Source of the DNA: Bacillota bacterium
GTDB lineage: Bacteria; Bacillota; Clostridia; Acetivibrionales; DSM-2933
Direction of reading: 5' to 3'
DNA: 23,772 bases
Assembly (NCBI GenBank): GCA_023430975.1
Contig: JAEYYB010000098.1
Coordinates: 1-23,772 of the forward strand
Shown here: in pieces, positions 1-8,264 of the stretch
How the letters are laid out: each line of letters opens with the position of its first letter
Position numbering within the stretch: the first letter of the stretch is position 1
Made by a program: the position numbers and the translations under genes
Notes under the pieces: model-generated
What the model was told of the DNA's origin: nothing
Databases searched by the model: none
Seen by the model: the letters and a program-made list of their open reading frames with translations, nothing else

Positions 1-30
1 GCCACACTTTAAGGCTGCTTTTCATAATAA

Positions 31-66
31 AAAAAGGCTTTAGAATTCAAAATACTAAAGTCTTAC
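31..66 (+). terminator. Weak hairpin, possible terminator of the gene upstream of the window
   Basis: GGCTTTAG (36-43) can pair with CTAAAGTC (55-62) across an 11-base loop, with one G-T pair. A run of seven A precedes it and a weak T-rich stretch follows. It could end a plus-strand gene lying left of the window; read on the minus strand it has the better T tract. No gene end is visible, so direction is uncertain. Confidence 0.3.
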
Positions 67-190
67 TTAATTATAATCTACAGATATGGTTAATTATGGC
101 ACTTGTTATATCGAACTCACGTTAAATAATAAATAAGTTCAAGATAAATAACAGAGGGAAGGTAAAAAAATATGTAGGGGGTGTATTAAA

Positions 191-1699
191 ATGAGAAGAA
201 AAGTGTACAAAATCGTAAGTGTTGCAATGCTGGTAATCATTATGGTTTCCACATGCCTTGTGGGAGGCATTAATACTGCAGCAGCAAGCGGGCCTTATTC
301 AGGAAGACTGACGGGAGTTAACTGGTTTGGGTTCGAGACAAGCAATTACGTTGTTCACGGCATCTGGGCGAGGGATTACAAGTCGGTACTGCAGCAGATT
401 AAGGATTTGGGATTTAATTGCGTAAGAATACCATGGTGCAATGACATGATAGGTAAAAAACCCAATAGTGTCCAAATCAATGCAGTCGGAGTAGATTCGT
501 ACACAAAAAAGACTGGCTTGAATCTTGATTTGGAAGGACTTGATAGTTTGGGCATACTGGATAAAATTATCGGAGAAGCGGGAAGATTGGGACTAATGAT
601 CGTGTTGGACAATCATTCACGTCAGGCCGGTGGTTATATGAATGAAACTTTGTGGTATACTGCAAAGACATCGGAGGAAAAATGGATCAGTGACTGGGTA
701 ATGATGGCTAAAAGATATAAGAATTATGAAAATGTTGTAGGTTATGACTTAAATAACGAGCCTCATGGTAACCTTACCCAGGGGATGAAGCCTCCGGCAA
801 CATGGGGATATGACGAAGCGGGCTATGGAGTTACTGACTGGAAGACAGCTGCCGAAAAATGCGGTGTTGAACTTCTAAAAGTAAATCCTGATGCATTGAT
901 TATTATTGAAGGCGTTGAAAATTACAAGGGTGCGAATTACTGGTGGGGTGGAAACTTACAAGGAGTTCGTGACTATCCTATAACAAAAATTCCAAAAGCT
1001 AACCTCATGTATTCACCTCACGAATATGGACCTGAGGTTTATGAACAATCATGGTTTACTTCACCTGATTTTCCTAACAATCTTCCGAAAATTTGGGACG
1101 AAAACTTCTGGTTTATCCAAAAGGAAAATATTGCCCCGCTATTTATAGGCGAATTCGGTATAAAAGATCCTACACCAGGAAAGACACCTGCAATTTGGTT
1201 AAAGACATTTATGGAGTATGCAGGTAAAAAATGCTCATGGACATACTGGAGTATGAATCCTAACTCTGGAGATACAGGTGGTATATTAAAGGATGACTGG
1301 GCAACAGTTGAACAAGCTAAATTTGATGCCATAAAGGCGTATTTGGCTCCTCAAATGCCTCCGTTTAAAGTGCCTGAAGATACATCCAATCCACCTTCAA
1401 GTACTCCTTCTGAGTCAAACACACCTGCAGCTACACCAACTCCAACAAAAGCAACCCCAACAAAAGCAACTCCAACAATAGCAACTCCAACAAAACCTGG
1501 GAATTCGACAGTGCTAGTGGCAGAGGATATTAATGGAGATAAGACTGTTAATATGACTGATATAATGGAAATTGCCAAGCGTTTTGGTTCGGTTGCCGGC
1601 GATGCCAGGTATAGTATTAGCTGTGACTTGAATAGTGATGGGGCAATTAATATGACAGATGTTATAATGATTGCTAAGAGGTTTGGCTTTACATATTAG
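191..1699 (+). CDS. Secreted GH5 glycoside hydrolase (probable endoglucanase) with C-terminal dockerin
   Basis: A 502-residue cellulosomal enzyme predicted to cut beta-1,4-glucan chains outside the cell. Residues 1 to about 33 form a signal peptide (basic start, hydrophobic core, small residues before ASG). Residues about 38-385 are a GH5 catalytic barrel: the NEP motif gives acid/base Glu190, GEFG gives nucleophile Glu321, with His142 in LDNH, the HEY motif at 277-279 and the conserved Trp353. A Thr/Pro linker with ATPTK repeats spans about 397-440. Residues 446-500 are a dockerin of two calcium-binding segments (DINGD and DLNSD, each followed by NMTD and IAKRFG), which would dock it on a scaffoldin cohesin. 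The start follows a GGGGGTG ribosome binding site. No cellulosome partner lies adjacent; the gene looks monocistronic. GH5 and dockerin are clear; exact substrate and GH5 subfamily (subfamily 1 likely) are inference. Confidence 0.93.
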   Translation: MRRKVYKIVSVAMLVIIMVSTCLVGGINTAAASGPYSGRLTGVNWFGFETSNYVVHGIWARDYKSVLQQIKDLGFNCVRIPWCNDMIGKKPNSVQINAVGVDSYTKKTGLNLDLEGLDSLGILDKIIGEAGRLGLMIVLDNHSRQAGGYMNETLWYTAKTSEEKWISDWVMMAKRYKNYENVVGYDLNNEPHGNLTQGMKPPATWGYDEAGYGVTDWKTAAEKCGVELLKVNPDALIIIEGVENYKGANYWWGGNLQGVRDYPITKIPKANLMYSPHEYGPEVYEQSWFTSPDFPNNLPKIWDENFWFIQKENIAPLFIGEFGIKDPTPGKTPAIWLKTFMEYAGKKCSWTYWSMNPNSGDTGGILKDDWATVEQAKFDAIKAYLAPQMPPFKVPEDTSNPPSSTPSESNTPAATPTPTKATPTKATPTIATPTKPGNSTVLVAEDINGDKTVNMTDIMEIAKRFGSVAGDARYSISCDLNSDGAINMTDVIMIAKRFGFTY

Positions 1700-1728
1700 A
1701 GATATTTTAGCGATTACTTAATTCAAAC

Positions 1729-1757
1729 TTTACAATTTAGAAATATTATGTTAAAAT
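1729..1757 (+). promoter_or_regulatory. Sigma-A-type promoter of rpsO
   Basis: TTTACA at 1729-1734 and TAAAAT at 1752-1757 are separated by exactly 17 bases, a near-consensus vegetative promoter. It lies about 90 bases before the rpsO start and would give a leader of about 85 nucleotides. Confidence 0.7.
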
Positions 1758-1764
1758 ATCAGTT

Positions 1765-1848
1765 GCAGTTATTAACCATTTGCTCGGTTGTTGGAAGACT
1801 CCGACCAATTACCTGGCTGATGGCGATTATTAAACAGGAGGAAATAAA
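1765..1848 (+). promoter_or_regulatory. Structured rpsO leader, probable S15 autoregulatory site
   Basis: Between the promoter and the ribosome binding site (AGGAGG) is a more GC-rich segment that can fold around GGTTGTTGGA and TCCGACC (1786-1806), with further pairing possible between ACCATT and the TGATGG just upstream of the start region. S15 represses its own translation through leader RNA in several bacteria, with differing structures. That this leader does so is inferred from position and foldability. Confidence 0.4.
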
Positions 1849-2112
1849 ATGTTAAAAGAAAAGAAAACAGAAATTATCAACAAATTTAAACTCAGTGAGA
1901 ACGATACCGGATCGCCTGAAGTACAGATCGCGATTCTTACAGAAAGAATCAACCATCTTACAGACCATCTTAGAACTCACAAGAAGGACCATCACTCAAG
2001 AAGAGGGTTGTTCAAAATGATAGGTGCTAGAAGAGGCCTGTTAGACTATCTTCAAGATAATAGCATCGAGAGGTATCGTGCAATTATCGAAAAATTGTCA
2101 ATAAGAAAATAA
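1849..2112 (+). CDS. rpsO: 30S ribosomal protein S15
   Basis: An 87-residue protein of usual S15 length. It binds 16S rRNA in the platform of the small subunit and organises early 30S assembly. The family signature is plain: GSPEVQIA near residue 22, then the LTxHLRTHKKDHHSRRGL stretch that contacts the rRNA three-way junction, and the C-terminal GLLDYLQ followed by RYRAIIEKL. The start is set by AGGAGG eight bases upstream. It has its own promoter and leader and is followed by a hairpin, then by pnp. The rpsO-pnp order is conserved across bacteria. Confidence 0.98.
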   Translation: MLKEKKTEIINKFKLSENDTGSPEVQIAILTERINHLTDHLRTHKKDHHSRRGLFKMIGARRGLLDYLQDNSIERYRAIIEKLSIRK

Positions 2113-2114
2113 TT

Positions 2115-2147
2115 ATAATGAGCGGAGAAACCGCTCATTATTTCATT
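2115..2147 (+). terminator. Hairpin after rpsO, partial terminator
   Basis: An 11-bp perfect stem, ATAATGAGCGG (2115-2125) with CCGCTCATTAT (2131-2141) and a 5-base loop, starts just after the rpsO stop. The following tract (TTCATT) is weak in T, so some read-through into pnp is plausible, as known for rpsO-pnp elsewhere. Confidence 0.7.
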
Positions 2148-2290
2148 ATCAGAAAATGCTGGATTATGAAAATTTGTTGTGCAAATTTGTTATGCTAAAT
2201 AATAACTTTAATAATTAAAATGTTAAAGTCAAAAATAATAAAGATAAAAATAATTAATTAAAAAATAAAATTTAGAATAAAGCTTCAGGC

Positions 2291-2364
2291 GGTAGAAGGT
2301 AGATTGTGTGCCAAAACACAGACAGCCCTAGGTTTGACACAGAATCTACATGCTACAGTCTGTG
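2291..2364 (+). promoter_or_regulatory. pnp leader: long hairpin with possible pseudoknot next to the ribosome binding site
   Basis: Arms 2299-2315 and 2333-2349 are complementary at 15 of 17 positions (GTAGATT... with ...AATCTAC), and GTAG at 2292-2295 extends the stem with CTAC at 2353-2356. CACAGAC in the apical region (2317-2323) is exactly complementary to GTCTGTG at 2358-2364, ten bases before the AAGGAGG (2374-2380) of pnp. This gives a candidate H-type pseudoknot whose 3' part abuts the translation start region. A leader stem-loop mediates pnp autocontrol in E. coli; here the role is inferred. Confidence 0.5.
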
Positions 2365-2387
2365 GTTTATAATAAGGAGGAATATTA

Positions 2388-4493
2388 ATGCTAAATATTT
2401 TTACTATGGATTTGGCAGGTAGGAAACTTGTAATTGAAACAGGAGTTATGGCACAGTTTGCAAATGGTTCCGCACTTGTAAGGTATGGTGATACTGTTGT
2501 TCTTTCATCGGCAACAGCATCTTCAAAGCCGAGGGAAGGTATAGACTTTTTCCCTTTAAGTGTTGACTATGAAGAAAGATTGTATGCTGTAGGAAAGATT
2601 CCTGGCGGGTTCATAAAAAGGGAAGGTAAGCCTTCCGAAAAGGCAGTACTTACATCAAGGGTTATTGATAGACCTATAAGACCGCTTTTTCCCAAGGACT
2701 TAAGAAATGATGTAACAGTTGTAAATACTGTTATGTCTGTCGAGCAGGACAACTCACCTGAAATTGCTGCTATGATAGGATCATCTATTGCTTTGAGCAT
2801 ATCCGACATTCCTTTTAAAGGACCTATCGGTGGTGTTGTGTTAGGATTGGTTGATGGTGAGATTATAGTGAATCCTAATACCGAACAGCGGGAAAAGAGC
2901 CAGATGTATGTTACCCTTGCAGGAACCAAGGACAAGGTTACTATGATTGAGGCAGGTGCCAATGAAGTTTCCGAAGAGGTTATGCTAAAGGCCATTAGAA
3001 TCGGTCATGATGAGATAAGAAAGATCGTTACATTTATTGAAAGTATAGTTGAAAAGATTGGAAAACCTAAATTTGAATATATATCAGCTGACGTTCCGAA
3101 GGAAGTATTTGAAGCAGTTTATGAAATTGGCTATGAAAAGATGAGACAAGCAGTATTGACAGATGACAAGTCAGTCAGGGACGCAAATGTTTCTGCACTT
3201 ACAGAAGAAATACTAGCTGAGCTAGCTGAAAAGTTTCCTGAGTCTGAGTCTTCAATAAAGGAATCAGTCTATAAGCTTCAGAAAAAGGTTGTTAGAGAAT
3301 ATATACTAAAAGAAGGCAAAAGGGTGGATGGAAGAAGGCTGGATCAGATAAGAGAACTGTCGGCACAGGTTGATATCCTTCCAAGAACACATGGATCGGG
3401 GCTCTTCCAAAGAGGACAAACCCAGGTTCTCACAATAGTAACACTTGGTGCTATGGGCGAAGTTCAAATGCTTGATGGAATAGAGCTTGATGAAACAAAA
3501 AGATATATGCACCACTATAACTTCCCAGGATACTCGGTAGGGGAAACAAAACCTACAAGGGGACCGGGAAGAAGAGAAATCGGCCATGGTGCTCTTGCAG
3601 AAAGGGCTTTAGAGCCGGTTATTCCAAATGATGTTGATTTCCCATATGCTATAAGACTGGTTTCAGAAGTTCTTATGTCAAACGGTTCCACATCACAGGG
3701 AAGTGTTTGCGGAAGTACTATAGCACTTATGGATGCCGGAGTTCCTATTAAGAGTCCTGTAGCAGGTATATCAGCAGGTCTTGTAATTGATGAGAATGAT
3801 CCTGACAAGTTTGTAACATTTATGGACATTCAGGGTATTGAGGATTTCTTCGGAGATATGGACTTTAAGGTTGCAGGTACTAAGGAAGGTATAACTGCAA
3901 TACAGATGGATATAAAGGTTGATGGTTTGACTGAGGAAATTATAAAGCAGGCCTTTGAACTTACAAGAAAAGGACGTATACAGATAATAGATGATGTAAT
4001 ATTAAAGGCTATTCCAGAGCCTAGAAAAGAGCTTTCCGAATATGCTCCCAAGATACTTACAACAAGCATAGATCCTGATAAGATAAGAGAAGTTATCGGA
4101 CCAGGTGGAAAGATGATAAACAAAATAATAGCAGAAACAGGCGTTAAGATTGATATTGAGGATGACGGTAAGGTATACGTTTCATGCTCCGATGTCAATG
4201 CCGGAAGAAAGGCAATAGGTATTATAGAAGGTATCGGAAGGGATGTTGAGCCTGGTCAGATATTTATGGGCAAGGTTATGAGAATTATGCCTTTTGGTGC
4301 ATTTGTAGAGTTCCTGCCGGGCAAGGAAGGACTTGTACACATATCCAAGCTGGATACCAAGAGAGTTGAAAAAGTTGAGGATATAGTAAAAATCGGAGAC
4401 GAGATTATGGTTAAGGTTATGGAAGTTGATAAGCAGGGAAGGATTAATCTCTCAAGGAAAGATGCTATGGCTGAGACTGCACCAAAGGAATAA
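2388..4493 (+). CDS. pnp: Polyribonucleotide nucleotidyltransferase (PNPase)
   Basis: A 701-residue 3'-to-5' phosphorolytic exoribonuclease that degrades RNA to nucleoside diphosphates, at the family's usual length. It has two RNase PH-like halves: the first begins at LAGRKLVIETG (about residue 9) and contains RPIRPLFP; the second holds VDGRRLDQIR, the FQRGQTQ phosphate-binding region and the SNGSTSQGSVCGS stretch with its catalytic-core Asp residues downstream. A KH domain (VIGPGGKMINKI, about 560-615) and an S1 domain (GKVMRIMPFGAFVEF, about 622-692) follow. The start has a strong AAGGAGG. It lies between rpsO and the M16 peptidase gene, the classic Firmicute arrangement, and is preceded by a structured leader that may carry regulation. 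No anomaly seen in the coding sequence. Confidence 0.98.
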   Translation: MLNIFTMDLAGRKLVIETGVMAQFANGSALVRYGDTVVLSSATASSKPREGIDFFPLSVDYEERLYAVGKIPGGFIKREGKPSEKAVLTSRVIDRPIRPLFPKDLRNDVTVVNTVMSVEQDNSPEIAAMIGSSIALSISDIPFKGPIGGVVLGLVDGEIIVNPNTEQREKSQMYVTLAGTKDKVTMIEAGANEVSEEVMLKAIRIGHDEIRKIVTFIESIVEKIGKPKFEYISADVPKEVFEAVYEIGYEKMRQAVLTDDKSVRDANVSALTEEILAELAEKFPESESSIKESVYKLQKKVVREYILKEGKRVDGRRLDQIRELSAQVDILPRTHGSGLFQRGQTQVLTIVTLGAMGEVQMLDGIELDETKRYMHHYNFPGYSVGETKPTRGPGRREIGHGALAERALEPVIPNDVDFPYAIRLVSEVLMSNGSTSQGSVCGSTIALMDAGVPIKSPVAGISAGLVIDENDPDKFVTFMDIQGIEDFFGDMDFKVAGTKEGITAIQMDIKVDGLTEEIIKQAFELTRKGRIQIIDDVILKAIPEPRKELSEYAPKILTTSIDPDKIREVIGPGGKMINKIIAETGVKIDIEDDGKVYVSCSDVNAGRKAIGIIEGIGRDVEPGQIFMGKVMRIMPFGAFVEFLPGKEGLVHISKLDTKRVEKVEDIVKIGDEIMVKVMEVDKQGRINLSRKDAMAETAPKE

Positions 4494-4545
4494 GATTTGT
4501 CAAAGAGTAGTCACTAATTATTTATAGAAATAGTATAGTGTTATA

Positions 4546-4583
4546 TAAGGCATGAATGAAAAATTAATTTTAATCATGACTAA
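4546..4583 (+). repeat. Short palindromic repeat of the TAAGGCATGA family
   Basis: The left arm TAAGGCATGAATGAAAAA and right arm TTTTAATCATGACTAA form an imperfect hairpin with almost no loop. The left end matches the repeats starting at 12707, 19737 and 21782. It lies between the pnp stop and the peptidase ribosome binding site and seems to be a minimal version without the internal core. Confidence 0.5.
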
Positions 4584-4603
4584 ACCATGCAACCGGAGGA
4601 ATT

Positions 4604-5857
4604 ATGTTCAAGAGAACAATACTTGAAAATGGGGTTAGAATAGTATGTGAAAAAATTCCTTACGTAAGGTCTGTTTCAATAGGTATATGGGTTGGAACAG
4701 GATCGAGAAACGAAAACAGGGATAATAACGGTATTTCACACTTTATTGAGCATATGCTTTTTAAAGGAACAAATACCAGAAGTGCCAAGGATATTGCAGA
4801 AAGTATTGATAACATTGGAGGGCAGTTAAATGCTTTTACAGGAAAAGAGTGTACCTGTTATTATACCAAAACCCTTGATACACACATAGATATAGCTCTG
4901 GATGTATTATCCGATATGTTCTTTAATTCCAAGTTCGATCAAAAGGACATTGATGTTGAAAGAAAAGTAATAATTGAAGAGATAGGTATGTATCAGGATT
5001 CTCCAGAAGAACTTGTCCATGATGTTTTGTCTGAGACCATCTGGCAGGATGATACACTGGGATATCCTATTTTGGGAACGCAGGAAAGCCTAAAGGGAAT
5101 AACTCGTGAAAGTATTGTGGATTATATAGGTAAAAACTATGTGACAGGAAATTCGGTTATTTCTGTAGCTGGGAATTATGATGATGATGCACTTATAGGC
5201 ATGATTAATGAAAGGTTTTCCAAATGGCCAAAAATTGACACAAGTAATAATGAATATAATATCGCAACATTTAAACCAAATTCCATATTTATGGAGAAAG
5301 ATACTGAACAAGTTCATATGTGCGTTGGATTTAACGGCATCAGCCACGGCAAGGACGATATATATACCTTGCTGGCTGTTAACAATATTTTCGGAGGCGG
5401 AATGAGTTCGAGGCTGTTTCAGAAGATAAGGGAAGAGAAAGGATTGGTATATTCAATTTATTCTTACCCTGCTTCATATAAGAACAATGGACTTTATACC
5501 ATTTACGCAGGAATGAATCCTGAGCACATGGAAAAGGTAATTGAGCTTGTTGTTGCTGAAATAAAGGAAATTAAGAAGAACGGTATAAGTAAAGAGGATT
5601 TGGAGAAATCAAAAGAACAATTAAAGGGAAATTATATTCTAGGCTTGGAGAGTACCAGCAGCAGGATGAATAGCATAGGTAAATCAGAATTGATGTTGGG
5701 AAGAATATATTCACCAGATGAGATTTTGAAAAAGATTGATGATATTAGCATGGATAATGCTTCAAGGATTATCGATCAGATATTTGATTTTGACTTGATG
5801 GGTTTTTCAGTTGTAGGAAGCTTTAAGAACAAGATTGAAGTCAAAAACTTTATATAA
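4604..5857 (+). CDS. mlpA: M16 family zinc peptidase (YmxG/MlpA-like processing protease)
   Basis: A 417-residue metallopeptidase of the pitrilysin/processing-peptidase family. The inverted zinc motif HFIEH is at residues 46-50 and the third ligand Glu126 sits 76 residues after His50, as the HxxEH-x76-E pattern requires. The second half (about 215-400) is the non-catalytic M16C-like domain, with GGGMSSRLFQKIREEKGLVY at about 263-282. Length matches B. subtilis MlpA and the pnp-mlpA order is conserved. The start has CGGAGG about six bases upstream. In B. subtilis the next genes are ymxH and spoVFA-spoVFB; here ymxH is missing and a decayed 2.3-kb patch intervenes. Substrate is unknown; no signal peptide or TM segment is seen, so it is probably cytoplasmic. 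Confidence 0.93.
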   Translation: MFKRTILENGVRIVCEKIPYVRSVSIGIWVGTGSRNENRDNNGISHFIEHMLFKGTNTRSAKDIAESIDNIGGQLNAFTGKECTCYYTKTLDTHIDIALDVLSDMFFNSKFDQKDIDVERKVIIEEIGMYQDSPEELVHDVLSETIWQDDTLGYPILGTQESLKGITRESIVDYIGKNYVTGNSVISVAGNYDDDALIGMINERFSKWPKIDTSNNEYNIATFKPNSIFMEKDTEQVHMCVGFNGISHGKDDIYTLLAVNNIFGGGMSSRLFQKIREEKGLVYSIYSYPASYKNNGLYTIYAGMNPEHMEKVIELVVAEIKEIKKNGISKEDLEKSKEQLKGNYILGLESTSSRMNSIGKSELMLGRIYSPDEILKKIDDISMDNASRIIDQIFDFDLMGFSVVGSFKNKIEVKNFI

Positions 5858-5894
5858 ATCTCACAATGAATATCACAATGAAATTTTAAATAAT

Positions 5895-5934
5895 AGTCCC
5901 GTAATCTTCTTGCAAAGGTTATGGGACTTTATTT
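5895..5934 (+). terminator. Intrinsic terminator after the M16 peptidase gene
   Basis: AGTCCCGTAATC (5895-5906) pairs with GGTTATGGGACT (5917-5928) through a 10-base loop, followed by TTATTTAT. It closes the pnp-peptidase unit. Confidence 0.8.
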
Positions 5935-6097
5935 ATGGGACAATTTATATGCTTATTAATAAACATATAAATTCCGATATATTAAAAAAATTCTATTATA
6001 TAGCAACAAAATATTAGCAAGAGGTGTAATGCCAAATTAAATAGACAGGAAATAGAAAGAATAAGGATTTGCTACCAATAAAGCTTAATCCAAATGG

Positions 6098-6577
6098 CTA
6101 TATTAAATCGCCTTTTTTCTTTGCTTTGGAATCCATTAATGAACCTATAAAGATACCAATGCTCATTCCAAAACACATTCCCAAACTCATACCAACAGGT
6201 AGAAATTCTCATTTATTTGATGTTAATCCAACAACCATTCCACATAACATACCCAGTGATGTTCCCATAGACATATATAATCCCATATAGTGACCTCCTG
6301 TTATCAGCTTATGCTTTTTACACAAATGGGAAACTGTTTTCTTCAAATTAATCATGTAGTTTCGCAAATGAGATTTATCAATACAATTTAAATTATCCAA
6401 TAATTCACTTTCAAATATACTTAGTAAATATCTGCACTCACTGCAATTATCAGAATATTCGGTAAGTTTATTTACTATATTCTCCAATCTGTATATTTGT
6501 AATGCCTTAACCTTTTTTGCACCAAGGTTTGATTTTAACACATCTATCTTCTCAATAATTTTCTGATTAGTTTTCAT
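6098..6577 (-). pseudogene. Small glycine-rich membrane protein gene interrupted by an in-frame TGA
   Basis: On the minus strand an ATG at 6577, behind a TAGGTAGGTG ribosome binding site, opens a frame of 122 codons to TGA at 6209-6211. The N-terminal part is basic and helical and contains a Cys pair in NCSECRYL; from about residue 93 it turns into a glycine-rich hydrophobic run (YMGLYMSMGTSLGMLCGMVV). The same frame continues past the TGA for 36 sense codons encoding the same kind of sequence (VGMSLGMCFGMSIGIF, then a lysine-rich tail) up to TAG at 6098-6100. This continuity suggests a longer protein with two glycine-zipper membrane segments cut by a nonsense change. The gene may still make the 122-residue form. 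No function is recognised. It faces away from the peptidase gene and is divergent from the broken dockerin gene. Confidence 0.6.
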
Positions 6578-7081
6578 TAGACACCTACCTATAATATATT
6601 CGTAACTATTATATTATATAAAATATGTTATAGGTATTACTGGAAAATAAAAGTGTAAGGGACTATTCATATCTATGCTGGCAGTGATATAATTTTATGA
6701 CTCAGGTGATATGTGGCTTCCGCTTTTTGGATTAATATTTTTTTGTTTTTCTTAATTAACAGCTTCTTTACCAGAGATAAAAAGACTAATAAAAGATTGT
6801 ACACAAAAGAAAACATTAGAGATATTTATTGGAGAATTTTTAAATGTGATTAATCAATTTTAGCAAAGTAATTATAAAATTCCTATGTAAAACAAAGTTC
6901 ACAAAAAATATGCTTGGTATTATAATGATATCAAGCATGTTGTATATCTAGATTTACGCATCGGATGCAGAAAAAATCAATTATTTGTACATTTTTATGT
7001 GTAAAGTTTTGTGTTCGCCTAGTAAGTATGAGCGGAATAATTGTTTTTTACAGTTCCTAAATTTTTAAGGAGGGATTTACT
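6578..7081. other. Intergenic stretch between two divergent broken genes
   Basis: About 500 very AT-rich bases with no convincing gene. It should hold the promoters of the minus-strand membrane protein gene and of the plus-strand dockerin gene, but no clear -35/-10 pair was found. One inverted repeat stands out: ATGCTTGGTAT and ATATCAAGCAT at 6910-6938 (one mismatch, 7-base centre), with no T run, so more like an operator or small hairpin than a terminator. An AAGGAGGG ribosome binding site for the next gene lies at 7069-7076. Confidence 0.5.
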
Positions 7082-8051
7082 ATGAAGTATACAAAATTAG
7101 TTGCTTTTGTGTTAACAATAGTGTACGCAGTATCTTTAGCATTCTCTTATTCACCTATTAACTTCATTGGAAAAAGCTATGCAGAACCTTTAGCAACAAA
7201 TGATGAAGCCGTTATTCCAGCACCAACCCCAACGCCCAAACCATATAATGTAACAGTTATTGATAATTCAGTTCCAGCAGACTTTTCGCAAAATGGGGAG
7301 TGGAGTGTAGAAAATTATGGTTATAGAGGGTAATGCAGGCAAGCTTGAAATAAGATTGGACGGTTTGGATGGCACACTTTTAGAGACAGTCGAATTGAAA
7401 AATACAGGAGCTGGATTAACAAAGTTTAGTGAGCAATCTTATTTGCTAGATCGAATAATTACTGATTCTAGGGACGTATTTCTCATAAAGGATGTATATA
7501 TAATTTACAGGGGAGATGGAACCTGCAATCTTGATTGGGTGAAATTTTCCAGGTATTCAAAACCTGAACCTGCTCAAAGTGAATTCCTTGATGTAAATCC
7601 ATTGGGTAAAAAGGTATGCGGTTACATTAAAGCAGGTTTTGATTCAACAAACTCTTTAATTAATGCTCGATTCAAAGTTGAGACATTGATGGGATTATAT
7701 GCACTTACTGATTCTAATGGATATTTTGAATTGAATTCATATGATGTTTCGTCTGTTTCATTGTTGATAAGCAAAAATGGATATCTTGATAGAAAGTTGA
7801 TCAATATTGATATCACTGATACAGCTGTTATTTCAACACAGGATAAGCCTATTGAAATGTGGCTGGGTGATATTATTAAGGATAATGCAATCAACATGGT
7901 GGATGTAATTGGTATAGCTAAAGCATTTAATAGCAAAAATGGGGAAGTATTGTACAGTGCTGAAGGCGATATAAATATGGATGGAGTAATAAATATCGCA
8001 GACATAGTAATTATTGCAAATTATTTCGGTAAAACCATTAATGATTATTAA
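7082..8051 (+). pseudogene. Frameshifted dockerin protein gene (signal peptide, CBM6-like half module, dockerin)
   Basis: The first frame (7082-7333, 83 codons) has a strong AAGGAGGG, a signal peptide (about 1-35, ending SYAEP), a short PTPTPKP linker and the start of a beta-rich module (VTVIDNSVPADFSQNGEW). It stops in TAA at 7331-7333. A second frame, open from at least 7317 to 8051, encodes what resembles the C-terminal half of a CBM6-type module (GKLEIRLDGLDG through CNLDWVKF), then a linker domain (KVCGYI...TDSNGYFEL...SKNGYLDRK) often found before dockerins, and a two-segment dockerin (GDIIKDNAINMVD; GDINMDGVINIAD). The frames differ by one, and the CBM6-like module seems to lack its first half. 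I infer a deletion plus frameshift in a former cellulosomal protein with no catalytic domain left. Residual translation from ATG 7317 would lack a signal peptide. Confidence 0.72.
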
Positions 8052-8090
8052 TATTTGAATAATTTAAAATAATCAAATAACTCAAATAAC

Positions 8091-8193
8091 TATATTAAAA
8101 GTTGTAATAATCTTACATTTGGCGGAGCAAATAACGAACGGTTCAACGGGATTTGCAACAGACAAATGTAATAGATTTATCACTTTTAATATA
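8091..8193 (+). repeat. MITE-like element, full copy A
   Basis: A 103-bp element bounded by imperfect inverted repeats of about 31 bp (TATATTAAAAGT at the left, ACTTTTAATATA at the right, and ACATTTG/CAAATGT at the inner ends). Its inner 40 bases are more GC-rich than the surroundings. Its reverse complement matches 17956-18057 almost base for base. It lies between the broken dockerin gene and that gene's terminator. TA at both outer ends would suit an IS630/mariner-type MITE, which is inference. Confidence 0.65.
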
Positions 8194-8204
8194 AAATCAT
8201 AACA

Positions 8205-8248
8205 AACAAAACAAATGCACATTTGGTACTCGGTGCATTTGTTTTGTT
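8205..8248. terminator. Strong, possibly bidirectional terminator
   Basis: AACAAAACAAATGCAC (8205-8220) and GTGCATTTGTTTTGTT (8233-8248) form a perfect 16-bp stem with a 12-base loop. The T-rich right arm and A-rich left arm make it usable in both directions. It ends transcription of the dockerin pseudogene before spoVFA. Confidence 0.8.
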
Positions 8249-8264
8249 ATATGTAAGTACAAGC

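Noticed and set aside
5835..6017. Open frame of 60 codons after the peptidase gene
   Set aside because: It overlaps the end of the peptidase gene and runs through the intrinsic terminator; no ribosome binding site or protein-like composition.
6069..6290. Plus-strand open frame of 73 codons
   Set aside because: Antisense to the glycine-rich membrane protein gene; its Pro/Ile/His-rich sequence is the expected shadow of that reading frame.
6768..6862. Short plus-strand stretch that reads like protein (LPEIKRLIKD, then IGEFLNVINQF)
   Set aside because: Only about 34 codons without start or ribosome binding site; this is expected by chance, though a gene remnant is possible.
7309..7335. Programmed frameshift in the dockerin gene
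   Set aside because: No slippery heptamer or downstream stimulatory structure at the frame junction, and the module seems to lack its first half.
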